Below, piece after piece: positions 1 through 6,960 of a DNA stretch of 30,346 nt; positions within the stretch are counted from its first letter, which is position 1; each line of letters begins with the position of its first letter. Made by a program: the position numbers and the translations under genes. This stretch comes from JBBITI01 sp037440885 (lineage in GTDB: Bacteria > Chloroflexota > Dehalococcoidia > Dehalococcoidales > UBA2162). The stretch spans positions 1-30,346 of the forward strand of contig JBBITI010000033.1 of the NCBI GenBank assembly GCA_037440885.1. The letters are read 5' to 3'. The notes under the pieces are model-generated. The model was given only the letters and a program-made list of their open reading frames with translations. It was not told the DNA's origin and searched no databases.

Positions 1-112
1 GCAAAAGTGGTGACAGAAATCCTCTTGACAATCAGAACATACGAGCGTATCATTTTCTCTGAACTGTTCAGTACCCTTCGCGAGGACCTTATTCCCTGCC
101 CCCCGCTCACCC

Positions 113-370
113 TGAGCTTGTCGAAGGGTCATCCTGAGCCTGTCGAAGGGTCATCTCCGCCGCTCTGGATTCGACAAGCTCACCATGAGCGGCTGAATAA
201 CATTGTCACCGAGCGGTTGAATAGTATTATCACCGAGCGGCTGAATAACATTGTCACCGAGCAACTGAATAACGTTATCACCGCATTGATACACTAATCC
301 TGAGCTGACCCCCCCCACTCACCCTGAGCCTGTCGAAGGGTCATCTCCGCTCGTGGTGAGCCCGTCGAAC
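113..370. repeat. Dispersed TGAGCYTGTCGAAGGG intergenic repeats
   Basis: Three near-identical direct copies of a unit beginning TGAGCYTGTCGAAGGG and ending TCATC lie at 113-133, 135-155 and 325-345. An inverted partial copy (TTCGACAAGCTCA) is at 170-182 and a degenerate copy (TGAGCCCGTCGAA) starts near 357. The 113-125 and 170-182 copies form a perfect 13-bp inverted repeat, so the RNA or single-stranded DNA could fold. Repeats of this kind are known as multicopy intergenic elements in many environmental bacterial genomes, Dehalococcoidia included. Their function is not known to me. Confidence 0.85.
187..282. repeat. 24-bp tandem repeat, four copies
   Basis: Four head-to-tail 24-bp units lie at 187-210, 211-234, 235-258 and 259-282. 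Units 1 and 3 are identical (beginning GAGCGGCTGAATAACA and ending CACC). Units 2 and 4 carry a few substitutions. Because 24 is a multiple of three, the array stays open in one frame, but there is no ribosome binding site or recognisable protein. It sits inside the dispersed-repeat cluster and is most likely a non-coding minisatellite. Confidence 0.85.
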
Positions 371-727
371 CACAACGGCCGGCTCCCGCTGCCCCCGGCT
401 TCCCTTGGAATTTAATCTAACCCAGAAGTCGACTGGGAGTAAACAAAATCTAAATTACCTATACGAGGCATACATTGTGTATCTATTGCTCTCGCTTTTC
501 CGCTTCCCGCTTTGTCCCGCTTATTGATAAACAAAACAGAAGGGAGATAAGGCCACCGGTGCAAACCCGTTCCACGAGGGAATTGTTTCTGCAGAATTGC
601 GTTATCAGCCTCGAATTGTTTTTTCGTGGACGCCATCCCCCGCCGGGATTATTTCTCCGTTGGAGCCGTTGAAAAGAAAAGCTTTCAACAGTTAGTTTTT
701 CGACAAGAGAGAGATAGGAAACACAGA
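346..727. other. Gene-poor stretch, nothing recognised
   Basis: Apart from the degenerate repeat near 357, no protein family, RNA gene or clear regulatory site could be recognised here. The short open frames on both strands (for example 412-636 minus and 475-672 plus) have no convincing ribosome binding site and an unlikely residue composition. The stretch lies downstream of the minus-strand SnoaL-like gene and may hold the remains of decayed genes. Confidence 0.5.
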
Positions 728-1174
728 TTAAATTTTTGTGCCTTTCCGTTCCGCAGGGTCGAGGTGGCGGTGGTGGAAGATGCGGATCCGTTTGAACTTG
801 CCCTTTTCATCCAGGTCGTAGAGCACATTCTGGTTCAAAATAATAAGATCGCCCTTTTTCCACCGGCGGGGTGAACCCGCGGAAGGATCCCGCATGACGT
901 GGAATTCAGTAATCAGCTCGACACAAAAATGCCGTCCCCGGGAGATAAAAGTAGCCACGTTAAGCACTTCGCGTACATCGGCGGTAAGCGCTTCGTAGTT
1001 GGCGATGAACTCCGCCGGGCCGTGGAGTGTCCTGCCGGTCAAACCCGGAATCTGGGGGCCCTGGAAATTATCCGGATATTCCACGGTAACATCAGGACGG
1101 AAATAACTGACGACTTTGTCCCACCTTTTGTTATTGAAATAGTCCGCGTATTCCAGGAATTGTTGCCGGTTGAT
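728..1174 (-). pseudogene. SnoaL-like (NTF2-fold) protein, start codon ATC
   Basis: The reading frame encodes a SnoaL/NTF2-like alpha+beta barrel protein of about 148 residues, the usual size for this family of small hydrolases, isomerases and ligand-binding proteins. Typical features are the N-terminal helix (FLEYADYFNNKRWDKVVSYF), the strand VTVEYPD, and the C-terminal strand pair ending RIRIFHHRHLD. No ATG, GTG or TTG exists between the in-frame stop near 1222 and a GTG deep inside the domain (1084). A strong ribosome-binding-like AAGGGGGTGG sits six bases before an ATC codon at 1174-1172, exactly where the family would start (…NRQQFLEYADYF). The simplest reading is an ATG-to-ATC mutation, making this a silenced or weakly expressed gene. 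Rare ATC initiation or a sequence error are alternatives. The substrate is unknown. The gene diverges from the CoA-transferase operon. Confidence 0.7.
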
Positions 1175-1248
1175 CGCAAACCACCCCCTTTTATCCCATT
1201 GTCCGGAGTTTGGCAGGATGGGAGAAAAAAGTCAAGCACGAAATTACA

Positions 1249-1277
1249 TTGACAATCGGAAAGGCTATGTTTAGAAT
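1249..1277 (+). promoter_or_regulatory. Sigma70-type promoter of CoA-transferase operon
   Basis: TTGACA (1249-1254), a 17-nt spacer, then TAGAAT (1272-1277). The predicted transcript starts near 1284 and leaves an untranslated leader of about 83 nt before the ATG at 1367. The leader contains a small inverted repeat, GATGTC/GACATC (about 1324-1350). Confidence 0.7.
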
Positions 1278-1366
1278 GTTGTCGCCATTGTAATTATTAA
1301 CAGTATTTTTAGCGTAAATTCAAGATGTCGGCGTGTGTCGATCGGACATCCGGGAGAGAGGTATAA

Positions 1367-2176
1367 ATGAAGAACAAAGTTTATGAAAGTTTTGACAGCG
1401 CTATCGCCGATGTTTTCGACGGCGCATCGATCGCCCATTCCTCCTTCGGTACTGCGAGTATCGCGTTGAATCTGTGGGAAGCCCTGACCCGTAAAGCCGT
1501 CAAGGATTTGACGATCATTACCAACATGGCCCACCCCCGCCAACCCCCGCCGAAAGGCCCTTCCTTGCCCACCCACGGTCCGATCAACGTCATCCTGCAA
1601 CCCGGTAAGGTGAAGCGGATCATTACCGGGTTCACCAGTAATGTCTACAGCAACATGCGTGGGTTCGAAGAAGAATACGAAGAAGTTACCAGGAACATGG
1701 AAATAATACCTATGGGCTTCGGGAATATCTGTACCCTTCTGGAAGCTGCCGCCGGGGGATACGGCGGTATCCTCACCCCGGTCGGTGTCGGTACTTACCT
1801 CGAAGATTATTGCCCGCGCATTGAAGTTGACGGTAAACCTTACATACTTTTGAAGCCGCTGAAACCGGACTTCGGTTTTGTCAAAGCCTGGAAAGCCGAT
1901 AAGCTGGGCAACCTGGTCTATTATCGCATGCAGCGTGTGCAGAACCCGCTGATTGCCCGGGCTTCTAAGGTGACGATTGCGGAAGTGCTGGAAATCGTGG
2001 AACCTGGCGAACTGGATCCCGATTTTATCCATACGCCGCACATCTACGTAGATCGTATCGTCAGGGTACCGAAAGGCGGTCCGGGGAGTTTCGAATGGCA
2101 CGAGACCTCGAAAGTGCTGGCTTTCGGACCCCGCGGTACCCGCCGTGTCCAGGTCGAAGAAGGTAAAGGAGCTTAA
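1367..2176 (+). CDS. Family I CoA-transferase, alpha subunit (divergent)
   Basis: This is the alpha subunit of a family I CoA-transferase (glutaconate/3-oxoacid CoA-transferase type), which moves CoA between acyl-CoA and a carboxylate. It is 269 aa, typical length. The start (NKVYESFDSAIADVFDGA) aligns with the second alpha subunit at 28837-29595, so the two are paralogues. The usual glycine-rich CoA loop (GGFG) is replaced by AHSSFG at residues 24-28. A proline-rich loop (about 57-72) sits where both paralogues carry an insertion. The ATG at 1367 follows GGGAGAGAGG. The beta subunit follows after 32 nt, and a cupin and a flavodoxin come next. The natural acyl substrate cannot be told from sequence. 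The assignment to the family is firm; the substrate is open. Confidence 0.88.
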   Translation: MKNKVYESFDSAIADVFDGASIAHSSFGTASIALNLWEALTRKAVKDLTIITNMAHPRQPPPKGPSLPTHGPINVILQPGKVKRIITGFTSNVYSNMRGFEEEYEEVTRNMEIIPMGFGNICTLLEAAAGGYGGILTPVGVGTYLEDYCPRIEVDGKPYILLKPLKPDFGFVKAWKADKLGNLVYYRMQRVQNPLIARASKVTIAEVLEIVEPGELDPDFIHTPHIYVDRIVRVPKGGPGSFEWHETSKVLAFGPRGTRRVQVEEGKGA

Positions 2177-2208
2177 TAAACAGTAACGCCGCACAGGGGA
2201 GATATGAG

Positions 2209-2940
2209 ATGGATGAAAGAACGCAATTAGTAGGAAAATACGAGTCCACCCACCTGGAGAGAGAAACGATCGGCATGCGCATTGCCAAAGAATTCAAAGA
2301 CGGTGATTATGTGAATCTCGGTCGCGGATTGCCGGTACTGGCGGCGGATTATATCGATCCTGCGATTGATATCTATTATCATGCTGAACCGGGGTTGCTC
2401 GGCTACGGGACTGCGATCCAGATTGATGATTGGGAAGAAATCGATATGAATCTCCACGATGCGGCCAATCGTCATATTCGGTCCAAACCGGGGATGGTTG
2501 TCTTCGATATGGGCGAGGCTTTCAATATGCTCCGCAACAAGCGGGTCGGTACCTCGGTGATCGGCGGATTTGAAGTCACCGAGAAAGGCGACTTTGCCAA
2601 CTGGGCTTTGAAATATCCGGTCAAGCATACGGGGATTTCGGTGGGGGGTGGCTTCGACCTGGTGGTCGGCCCGCAACGCTGTATCGTGGCGATCACCCAT
2701 CTCGACCGTAACGGGAATTCCAAGATCGTCAAGAAACTGCACTACCCGCTTACCGGTGCCCCGCAACATATCGATTTTATTATCACCGACCTGGCAGTTT
2801 TCGAGATCCGGGGTCCCAAGGGCGCTAAAGAAGGACTCTTCCTGAAAGAGATCGCTCCCGGCTGGACTGTTGACGAATTGCGTGTGATCACCGAAGGATC
2901 TTTTCAGGTGGTTCCCGATTTAAAGGAATATGAGCTGTAA
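2209..2940 (+). CDS. Family I CoA-transferase, beta subunit (divergent)
   Basis: This 243-aa protein would pair with the preceding alpha subunit. Family I beta subunits carry the catalytic glutamate that forms the gamma-glutamyl-CoA thioester, usually within SENGxLG. Here the motif reads AEPGLLGYG, so the glutamate (E60) is kept but the following Asn is Pro. Other hallmarks are the N-terminal RIAKEFKDGDYVNLGRGLP, the central VIGGFEVTEKGDFANW, and VGGGFDLVVG, which corresponds to GGAMDLVxG in other members. The C-terminal part ends with the family's typical APGWTVDEL-type segment. It shares the overall pattern of the second beta subunit at 28170-28835 but is more divergent in the active-site loop. 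The ATG at 2209 follows GGGGAGAT. It probably has a different acid specificity from the second pair. Confidence 0.88.
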   Translation: MDERTQLVGKYESTHLERETIGMRIAKEFKDGDYVNLGRGLPVLAADYIDPAIDIYYHAEPGLLGYGTAIQIDDWEEIDMNLHDAANRHIRSKPGMVVFDMGEAFNMLRNKRVGTSVIGGFEVTEKGDFANWALKYPVKHTGISVGGGFDLVVGPQRCIVAITHLDRNGNSKIVKKLHYPLTGAPQHIDFIITDLAVFEIRGPKGAKEGLFLKEIAPGWTVDELRVITEGSFQVVPDLKEYEL

Positions 2941-2958
2941 GCTGACAGGAGGTTCGCG

Positions 2959-3456
2959 ATGCCGGATTTGAAATACAGCCAGTATTTTCTGAATGAACTG
3001 GCACCGGAACAGCGGCAAAAAGGTTTCGGCAAGAGTCCCATGTTCCTGGTCTGGACTGACAACGATATCATTGAAGGGAGCCATGCTTTCTCGGTGATGC
3101 TGATGGGCGAGCAGGCGACCAAAGTAGCCGGTCATGGCCCCCATACCCATAAAACCCCGGAGGTGCTGGTGGCCCTGGGCACGGATATCGATAATCCCCG
3201 TGATCTCGGCGCCGAAGTCGAGCTTTGCATGGGACCGGAGATGGAACCGCACCACTTTAACCAGACGACACTGGTCTATATACCGGCCAACTTCATCCAC
3301 TGTCCCTTCCGGGTCTTGAGTGTCAAGCGGCCGTTCCTTTTTATCCAGGCACAGTATTCGGGCAAGTTGACCGAAACCTCGCTGAGGAAGCTGGTTTCTG
3401 CCGAACTGCGGGACAAGATGATCTTCATTGATGCCGACGGCACGCAGAAGGATTGA
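2959..3456 (+). CDS. Cupin-fold protein, possible metal-binding
   Basis: A 165-aa single-domain protein with a cupin pattern: H62-x-H64-x3-E68 (GPHTHKTPEVLV), then a later histidine in FIHCP (H114), the usual four metal ligands of cupin motifs 1 and 2. Between them lies GAEVELCMGPEMEPHHF, and after them VKRPFLFIQ. The same arrangement occurs twice in the gene at 18580-19429, so this is a small family found in two clusters of the window. The AGGAGG ribosome site lies 6 nt before the ATG, 18 nt after the beta-subunit stop, so it is almost certainly co-transcribed. The reaction is unknown. Cupins of this size include dioxygenases, isomerases and binding proteins, and the context suggests acting on the same acid as the CoA-transferase. 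Confidence 0.75.
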   Translation: MPDLKYSQYFLNELAPEQRQKGFGKSPMFLVWTDNDIIEGSHAFSVMLMGEQATKVAGHGPHTHKTPEVLVALGTDIDNPRDLGAEVELCMGPEMEPHHFNQTTLVYIPANFIHCPFRVLSVKRPFLFIQAQYSGKLTETSLRKLVSAELRDKMIFIDADGTQKD

Positions 3457-3502
3457 CGAATCACAATCGAATATGCGGCATCTCCGCTAACAGTAGAGGG
3501 AT

Positions 3503-3958
3503 ATGAGAGCGTTACTGGTCTATGATTCGGTGTACGGCAATACCGAAAAAATTGCCCTGGCAATTACTGAAGGGCTGAAAACGAAAGGCGAGGTCCTGCT
3601 TTTCAAGGCGGGTCCCGCTATGACGGCTACGCTTCCGGATTGTGACTTGTTGGTGGTCGGCGCGCCAACCCATGGTGGGTGGTATCCACCGTCTATCCGG
3701 GAATTCCTGAAATCGATAGCCGGAAACACTGTCCGGAACAAGAAGGTAGCCACATTTGACACGCGCATCATCAAGGGCGGTGCGGGAAAATTTGCCCGTA
3801 TTTTCGGTTACGCTGCTGACCGGATTGCCTCAGAATTAAGAAAGTCAGGCGCTGTGATTGTCGCCGCAGCGGGTTTTGGAGTCGGGGGCAAAGAAGGACC
3901 GCTTGATGCGGGCGAACTGGAACGTGCCCGTAAATGGGGTAATGACCTGGTCAAGTAA
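3503..3958 (+). CDS. Flavodoxin-domain protein
   Basis: A 151-aa flavodoxin, the expected length for a stand-alone FMN electron carrier. The FMN phosphate loop SVYGNTEKIA is at residues 9-18 after the first beta strand (MRALLVYD). The second loop GAPTHGGWYPP is at about 52-62 and FDTRIIKGGAGKFARIFG contributes the third. Members with this pattern include stand-alone flavodoxins and domains of flavodiiron-type proteins. It lies 46 nt after the cupin on the same strand and probably ends the operon. Its partner could be a redox enzyme encoded elsewhere. No TAT or Sec signal is present, so it should be cytoplasmic. Start ATG at 3503, preceded by a GAGGG ribosome site. Confidence 0.87.
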   Translation: MRALLVYDSVYGNTEKIALAITEGLKTKGEVLLFKAGPAMTATLPDCDLLVVGAPTHGGWYPPSIREFLKSIAGNTVRNKKVATFDTRIIKGGAGKFARIFGYAADRIASELRKSGAVIVAAAGFGVGGKEGPLDAGELERARKWGNDLVK

Positions 3959-4115
3959 CCTGGTATTGGACAGCGTTCGGTCTTTTCTGCCGTCCTTCCA
4001 TACACACTTGATTCCGTCCCATTGATACCTTCGGTGTGTACGGCATGCAACTTGAGGTAAACTAAAAACCTCAATTCTATCCAGTAAAATAGCTAAAACA
4101 AGTATTCCCGGGCTT

Positions 4116-4143
4116 AAAAAAAAGGGCGGGAAACTACCCGCCC
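4116..4143 (-). terminator. Intrinsic terminator of transketolase genes
   Basis: A GGGCGGG / CCCGCCC stem (4124-4130 with 4137-4143) with a 6-nt loop is followed on the minus strand by a run of eight T residues (A-run 4116-4123 on the plus strand). It stands 36 nt after the stop of the transketolase C-terminal subunit. Confidence 0.85.
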
Positions 4144-4178
4144 TCTGTTGCGAAGGTAATAATCTATAGGTTAAGGTC

Positions 4179-5135
4179 TTATTTTTTGACCATCTCCTTG
4201 ACCGCCGCGATCACCGTATCTCTGTCGTAGCCGTATTTCTTCCGTTGTTCCGGACCGCTGCCGAAACCCGCGTAAATCTGCGGGATCCCCATTCTCTTGA
4301 ATTTTTTCGGGAACACGCCGCTATCGGCAAAGACATCGGCAACGGTGCTGGCGAGACCTCCCTCCATCAGATGGTCTTCCCAGACAAGGATATTCTGGGT
4401 TTCCTTGACGGCTTTGATTATCAGTTTGCTGTCAACCGGCTTGATGGAATACATATCGACGACGCGGACGTCAATATTCTCCGCTGCGAGTGCTTTGGCC
4501 ACTTCCAACGATTCAAAGACCAGTTCGCCATGCGACATAATGGTAATATCTTTGCCGTCACGTGGGGTCAGTCCCATGCCGATCTTGTACTGGTATTTGC
4601 CCGGTTCGTACAGGACACGGTCCTGTTTACCCTGGGCGAGGCGGATGTACAGCGGATGGGGATAAGTCATGCTGAGGTAAAGGATGTCGCGGATCATGTT
4701 CGGATCCCCGATTGATAATACGGTGTTGTTGACCATCGATTTCATAATCGCGATGTCTTCCATGGCATTATGGGTCGAGCCGCCGCCGGAAGTCAGCCCA
4801 CCGCCCGTGCCAATCATGCGCACCGGGAGATCCTGGTAACAGATTGCGGTGCGGACCTGTTCGCAAGCGCGCATGGTCATAAAGGGGATCATACCCATGA
4901 TAAACGGAATATTACCCTCCAGGGCGAGACCAGCGGCGATACCAGCCAGATTTTGTTCGGCGATACCGACATCGATATAACGGTCCGGGCAATCTTTCTT
5001 GAATTCTTTCAAAGCGCCGCCGGTGTCGGCGGTCAACGCCCAGACGTTGTTATACTTCATACCCAGTTCCCGTACCGTGTCACCGACGACCGATCTGGCT
5101 GATAAGAACGTACCGAAGTTAAAAGTCTGTCTCAT
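4179..5135 (-). CDS. Transketolase, C-terminal subunit
   Basis: This 318-aa protein holds the pyrimidine-binding and C-terminal domains of a transketolase. The catalytic glutamate that activates thiamine diphosphate is E60 in DVGIAEQNLAGIAAGLA. It is followed by the FMTMRACEQVRTAICYQDLPVRMIGTGGGLTSGGGSTH region, which corresponds to the substrate channel, and by the C-terminal domain with DVRVVDMYSIKPVD. With the N-terminal subunit just upstream (2 nt gap) it forms the split two-polypeptide transketolase known in archaea and various bacteria. It transfers two-carbon ketol units in the non-oxidative pentose phosphate pathway. The ribosome site AAGGAAGG overlaps the end of the upstream gene, so the two are translationally linked. 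Confidence 0.92.
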   Translation of the reverse strand: MRQTFNFGTFLSARSVVGDTVRELGMKYNNVWALTADTGGALKEFKKDCPDRYIDVGIAEQNLAGIAAGLALEGNIPFIMGMIPFMTMRACEQVRTAICYQDLPVRMIGTGGGLTSGGGSTHNAMEDIAIMKSMVNNTVLSIGDPNMIRDILYLSMTYPHPLYIRLAQGKQDRVLYEPGKYQYKIGMGLTPRDGKDITIMSHGELVFESLEVAKALAAENIDVRVVDMYSIKPVDSKLIIKAVKETQNILVWEDHLMEGGLASTVADVFADSGVFPKKFKRMGIPQIYAGFGSGPEQRKKYGYDRDTVIAAVKEMVKK

Positions 5136-5137
5136 TT

Positions 5138-5992
5138 TTATTTCCTTCCTTTTGCATAAGCCGCTTCGACATCCGTAATGGCTTTATCCATATCTGCCTT
5201 GCTCAATGCTCCTGCATGCCAGCCGAGATTTTTCTCCATGAAGGAGACCCCTTTGCCCTTGATAGTATTGGCGATGATAACGGTCGGTTTGTGGTGGGTG
5301 CTGGGGGGCAGGTTGTCGAGAGCGTTGACAATCTGGTTCATGTCATGTCCATCGATATCGACGACATCCCAACCGAAAGACTTCCATCTGTCCGAATAGT
5401 GTTCGAAACTCATCGCCTCACCGGCGAAGCTGGTCATCAACTGCATGTTTTTATCCACGATACCGATCAAGTTGCCAAGCTTATAAGATGCGGCAGTATT
5501 CGCCGCTTCCCAGATTTCGCCTTCACAGGTCTCGCCATCTCCCATCATGCAATAAACCCGATGGGATTGTTTTTTCTGCTTGGCAGAAAACGCCATACCG
5601 ACCGCGACTGCCAACCCTTGCCCCAGAGAACCTGAAGAACATTCCGCTCCCGGGAGGTATACTTTGCAGACGTGCATGCCGTATTTGCTATCGAGTTTGC
5701 CATATGTTGCCAGAATCTCGTCATAATCGAAAAAGCCTCGCAACGCCATGGCGATATACATACAGACGGCACCGTGTCCTTTACTCAGGATAAACCGGTC
5801 ACGCGTCGGCATCAGAAGGTCTTTAGGATTAACGTTCAGTCCGTGATGCCAGAGACCGATGAGAAGGTCGGTCATGGACAGGTCGCCCCCGATGTGTACT
5901 GCACCTTCATAGTGACCGCACAAGTACAAAAGTTTTTTGCGCATTTCGAATGCCAGGTCTTCAAGCCGCTTTACTTCTTTTGGATCAGCCAT
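5138..5992 (-). CDS. Transketolase, N-terminal subunit
   Basis: This 284-aa protein carries the diphosphate-binding domain of a split transketolase. Visible motifs are H33 in AVHIGGDLSM, H73 in SKGHGA, the GSLGQGLAVAVGMA helix, and the thiamine diphosphate/Mg2+ motif from GDGE (151-154) to KN (181-182), 28 residues later. The C-terminal half contains VVDIDGHDMNQI and the lysine-rich loop IKGKGVSFME. It lacks the pyrimidine and C-terminal domains, which are in the next gene. The ATG at 5992 follows a GGAGTTG ribosome site. The two subunits should form the active heterodimer or heterotetramer in the cytoplasm. Confidence 0.92.
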   Translation of the reverse strand: MADPKEVKRLEDLAFEMRKKLLYLCGHYEGAVHIGGDLSMTDLLIGLWHHGLNVNPKDLLMPTRDRFILSKGHGAVCMYIAMALRGFFDYDEILATYGKLDSKYGMHVCKVYLPGAECSSGSLGQGLAVAVGMAFSAKQKKQSHRVYCMMGDGETCEGEIWEAANTAASYKLGNLIGIVDKNMQLMTSFAGEAMSFEHYSDRWKSFGWDVVDIDGHDMNQIVNALDNLPPSTHHKPTVIIANTIKGKGVSFMEKNLGWHAGALSKADMDKAITDVEAAYAKGRK

Positions 5993-6070
5993 AAATCAAC
6001 TCCTTATTTAATGCAATTCGCTTTTTTGGATTTTCCGAATCCGTGTATGCATTCTAGATAGAACACTGGA

Positions 6071-6099
6071 AGTATACTGCAAAAATGACCGCGGGTAAA
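6071..6099 (-). promoter_or_regulatory. Likely promoter of transketolase genes
   Basis: Read on the minus strand: TTTACC (6099-6094), a 17-nt spacer, then TATACT (6076-6071). This would start the mRNA about 70 nt before the ATG at 5992. The -35 element is only a partial match. Confidence 0.5.
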
Positions 6100-6182
6100 A
6101 TATTGGCGGGTTGGAGTATAATTATTGGGAACTCACCGATCAATCCGGTAGGATCATTGCTTTACATTACAGCGTATCGTAT

Positions 6183-6236
6183 CAGGCAAAAATGATTTAA
6201 TATTGATATTGCCTGTTAGTGCCGGCGAGTTTCGCC
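6183..6236. other. Intergenic inverted repeats upstream of VOC gene
   Basis: A 7-bp inverted repeat CAGGCAA / TTGCCTG (6183-6189 and 6209-6215) lies 150 nt before the VOC start. Next to it is a short hairpin GGCGA-gtt-TCGCC (6224-6236). It could be an operator or a minor RNA structure. The rest of the 5993-6339 gap shows only the transketolase promoter and the VOC ribosome site. Confidence 0.35.
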
Positions 6237-6339
6237 TTCGATTTGTACCGTTAGCGGTGAGTATATTCCTCTTCGTTCAGCGATTGTGCTATTATTCGCT
6301 CTACATATCATGCTTGGCAAATATATTAGGAGGTGATTG

Positions 6340-6801
6340 ATGCATAACACATGGAAATTCATGCATGCTGCCATCGTAGTCAAGGATATCGAGAAAGCTA
6401 TTAAACATTTTGAATCCCTGGATGTTGGCCCGTTCCCGCCTTTTATCGGAGGTCCCGGGATGAAGTTTTCCGGAAAGACCGTCAAAGGTAAACCGATCGA
6501 ATATGATATGGACCTGCGCCTGGCAAAAAGTAACCTGGGCGGAATTGGTCTGGAGCTTATTCAACCATTGGCCGGAGAAACGGTGTATACTGATTTCCTT
6601 GCCAAGCACGGCGAAGGTCTGCATCATTTAGCCTATGGCGTTGAGGATTTCGATCTAGAAATCTCGGATATGCATAATAGGGGTTTTGATGCAGTCCAGA
6701 CCGGTGCCATCGGTTCCAGTCGCTGGGCGTACTTTAATACAGATGCCGTCGGTGGTATGTTAATCGAATTATGTGAAACGCCGAAAAGAAACGCCGGATA
6801 A
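6340..6801 (+). CDS. VOC-superfamily (glyoxalase/epimerase-like) protein
   Basis: A 153-aa single-polypeptide member of the vicinal oxygen chelate superfamily, built of two beta-alpha-beta-beta-beta halves. The probable metal ligands are His in FMHAAIVVKD, Glu in GLELIQP, His in GLHHLAYGVED, and Glu in LIELCE. This is the H/E/H/E order of methylmalonyl-CoA epimerase and glyoxalase I. The overall pattern is closest to epimerase or lactoylglutathione-lyase-like proteins. The start is the ATG at 6340, 5 nt after a consensus AGGAGG; the adjoining TTG at 6337 is too close to it. A hairpin follows the stop, so it may be transcribed alone. It precedes the LarA-like gene, and both families act on 2-hydroxy or 2-methyl acid stereochemistry, but a link is inference. 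Confidence 0.82.
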   Translation: MHNTWKFMHAAIVVKDIEKAIKHFESLDVGPFPPFIGGPGMKFSGKTVKGKPIEYDMDLRLAKSNLGGIGLELIQPLAGETVYTDFLAKHGEGLHHLAYGVEDFDLEISDMHNRGFDAVQTGAIGSSRWAYFNTDAVGGMLIELCETPKRNAG

Positions 6802-6812
6802 AATCGAAGCTG

Positions 6813-6843
6813 CAGGCCGGTGATTTAGTCCGGCCTGTGCTTT
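6813..6843 (+). terminator. Possible terminator after VOC gene
   Basis: CAGGCCGG (6813-6820) pairs with CCGGCCTG (6830-6837) across a 9-nt loop, just after the VOC stop at 6801. Only a short, interrupted T-run follows, so termination may be partial. Confidence 0.5.
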
Positions 6844-6960
6844 CTCCATGCTTGTTATCAAGACTTGGATTCCAGAAATTCATTTTCAGGCTGCTTTTTA
6901 TTTATTCTTTGCGATGTTCTAGAATATGCTAGTCAAGTCTGAATTCGGGAGGTTCCCATA

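Noticed and set aside
7..297. A 96-aa open frame at the window start
   Set aside because: It is made entirely of translated intergenic repeats and has no ribosome site or family pattern.
412..874. Short open frames on both strands in the 5' gene-poor stretch
   Set aside because: No ribosome sites, no homology pattern recognised, and they overlap each other.
1271..2194. A 307-aa minus-strand frame opposite the CoA-transferase alpha gene
   Set aside because: It is the antisense shadow of a well-supported gene; it lacks any recognisable domain and has an odd residue composition.
2227..2769. A 180-aa minus-strand frame opposite the beta subunit
   Set aside because: Antisense shadow of a confident CoA-transferase gene, without domain pattern.
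6117..6122. A TATAAT before the VOC gene
   Set aside because: No -35-like element lies 15-19 nt upstream, and the distance to the gene is over 200 nt.
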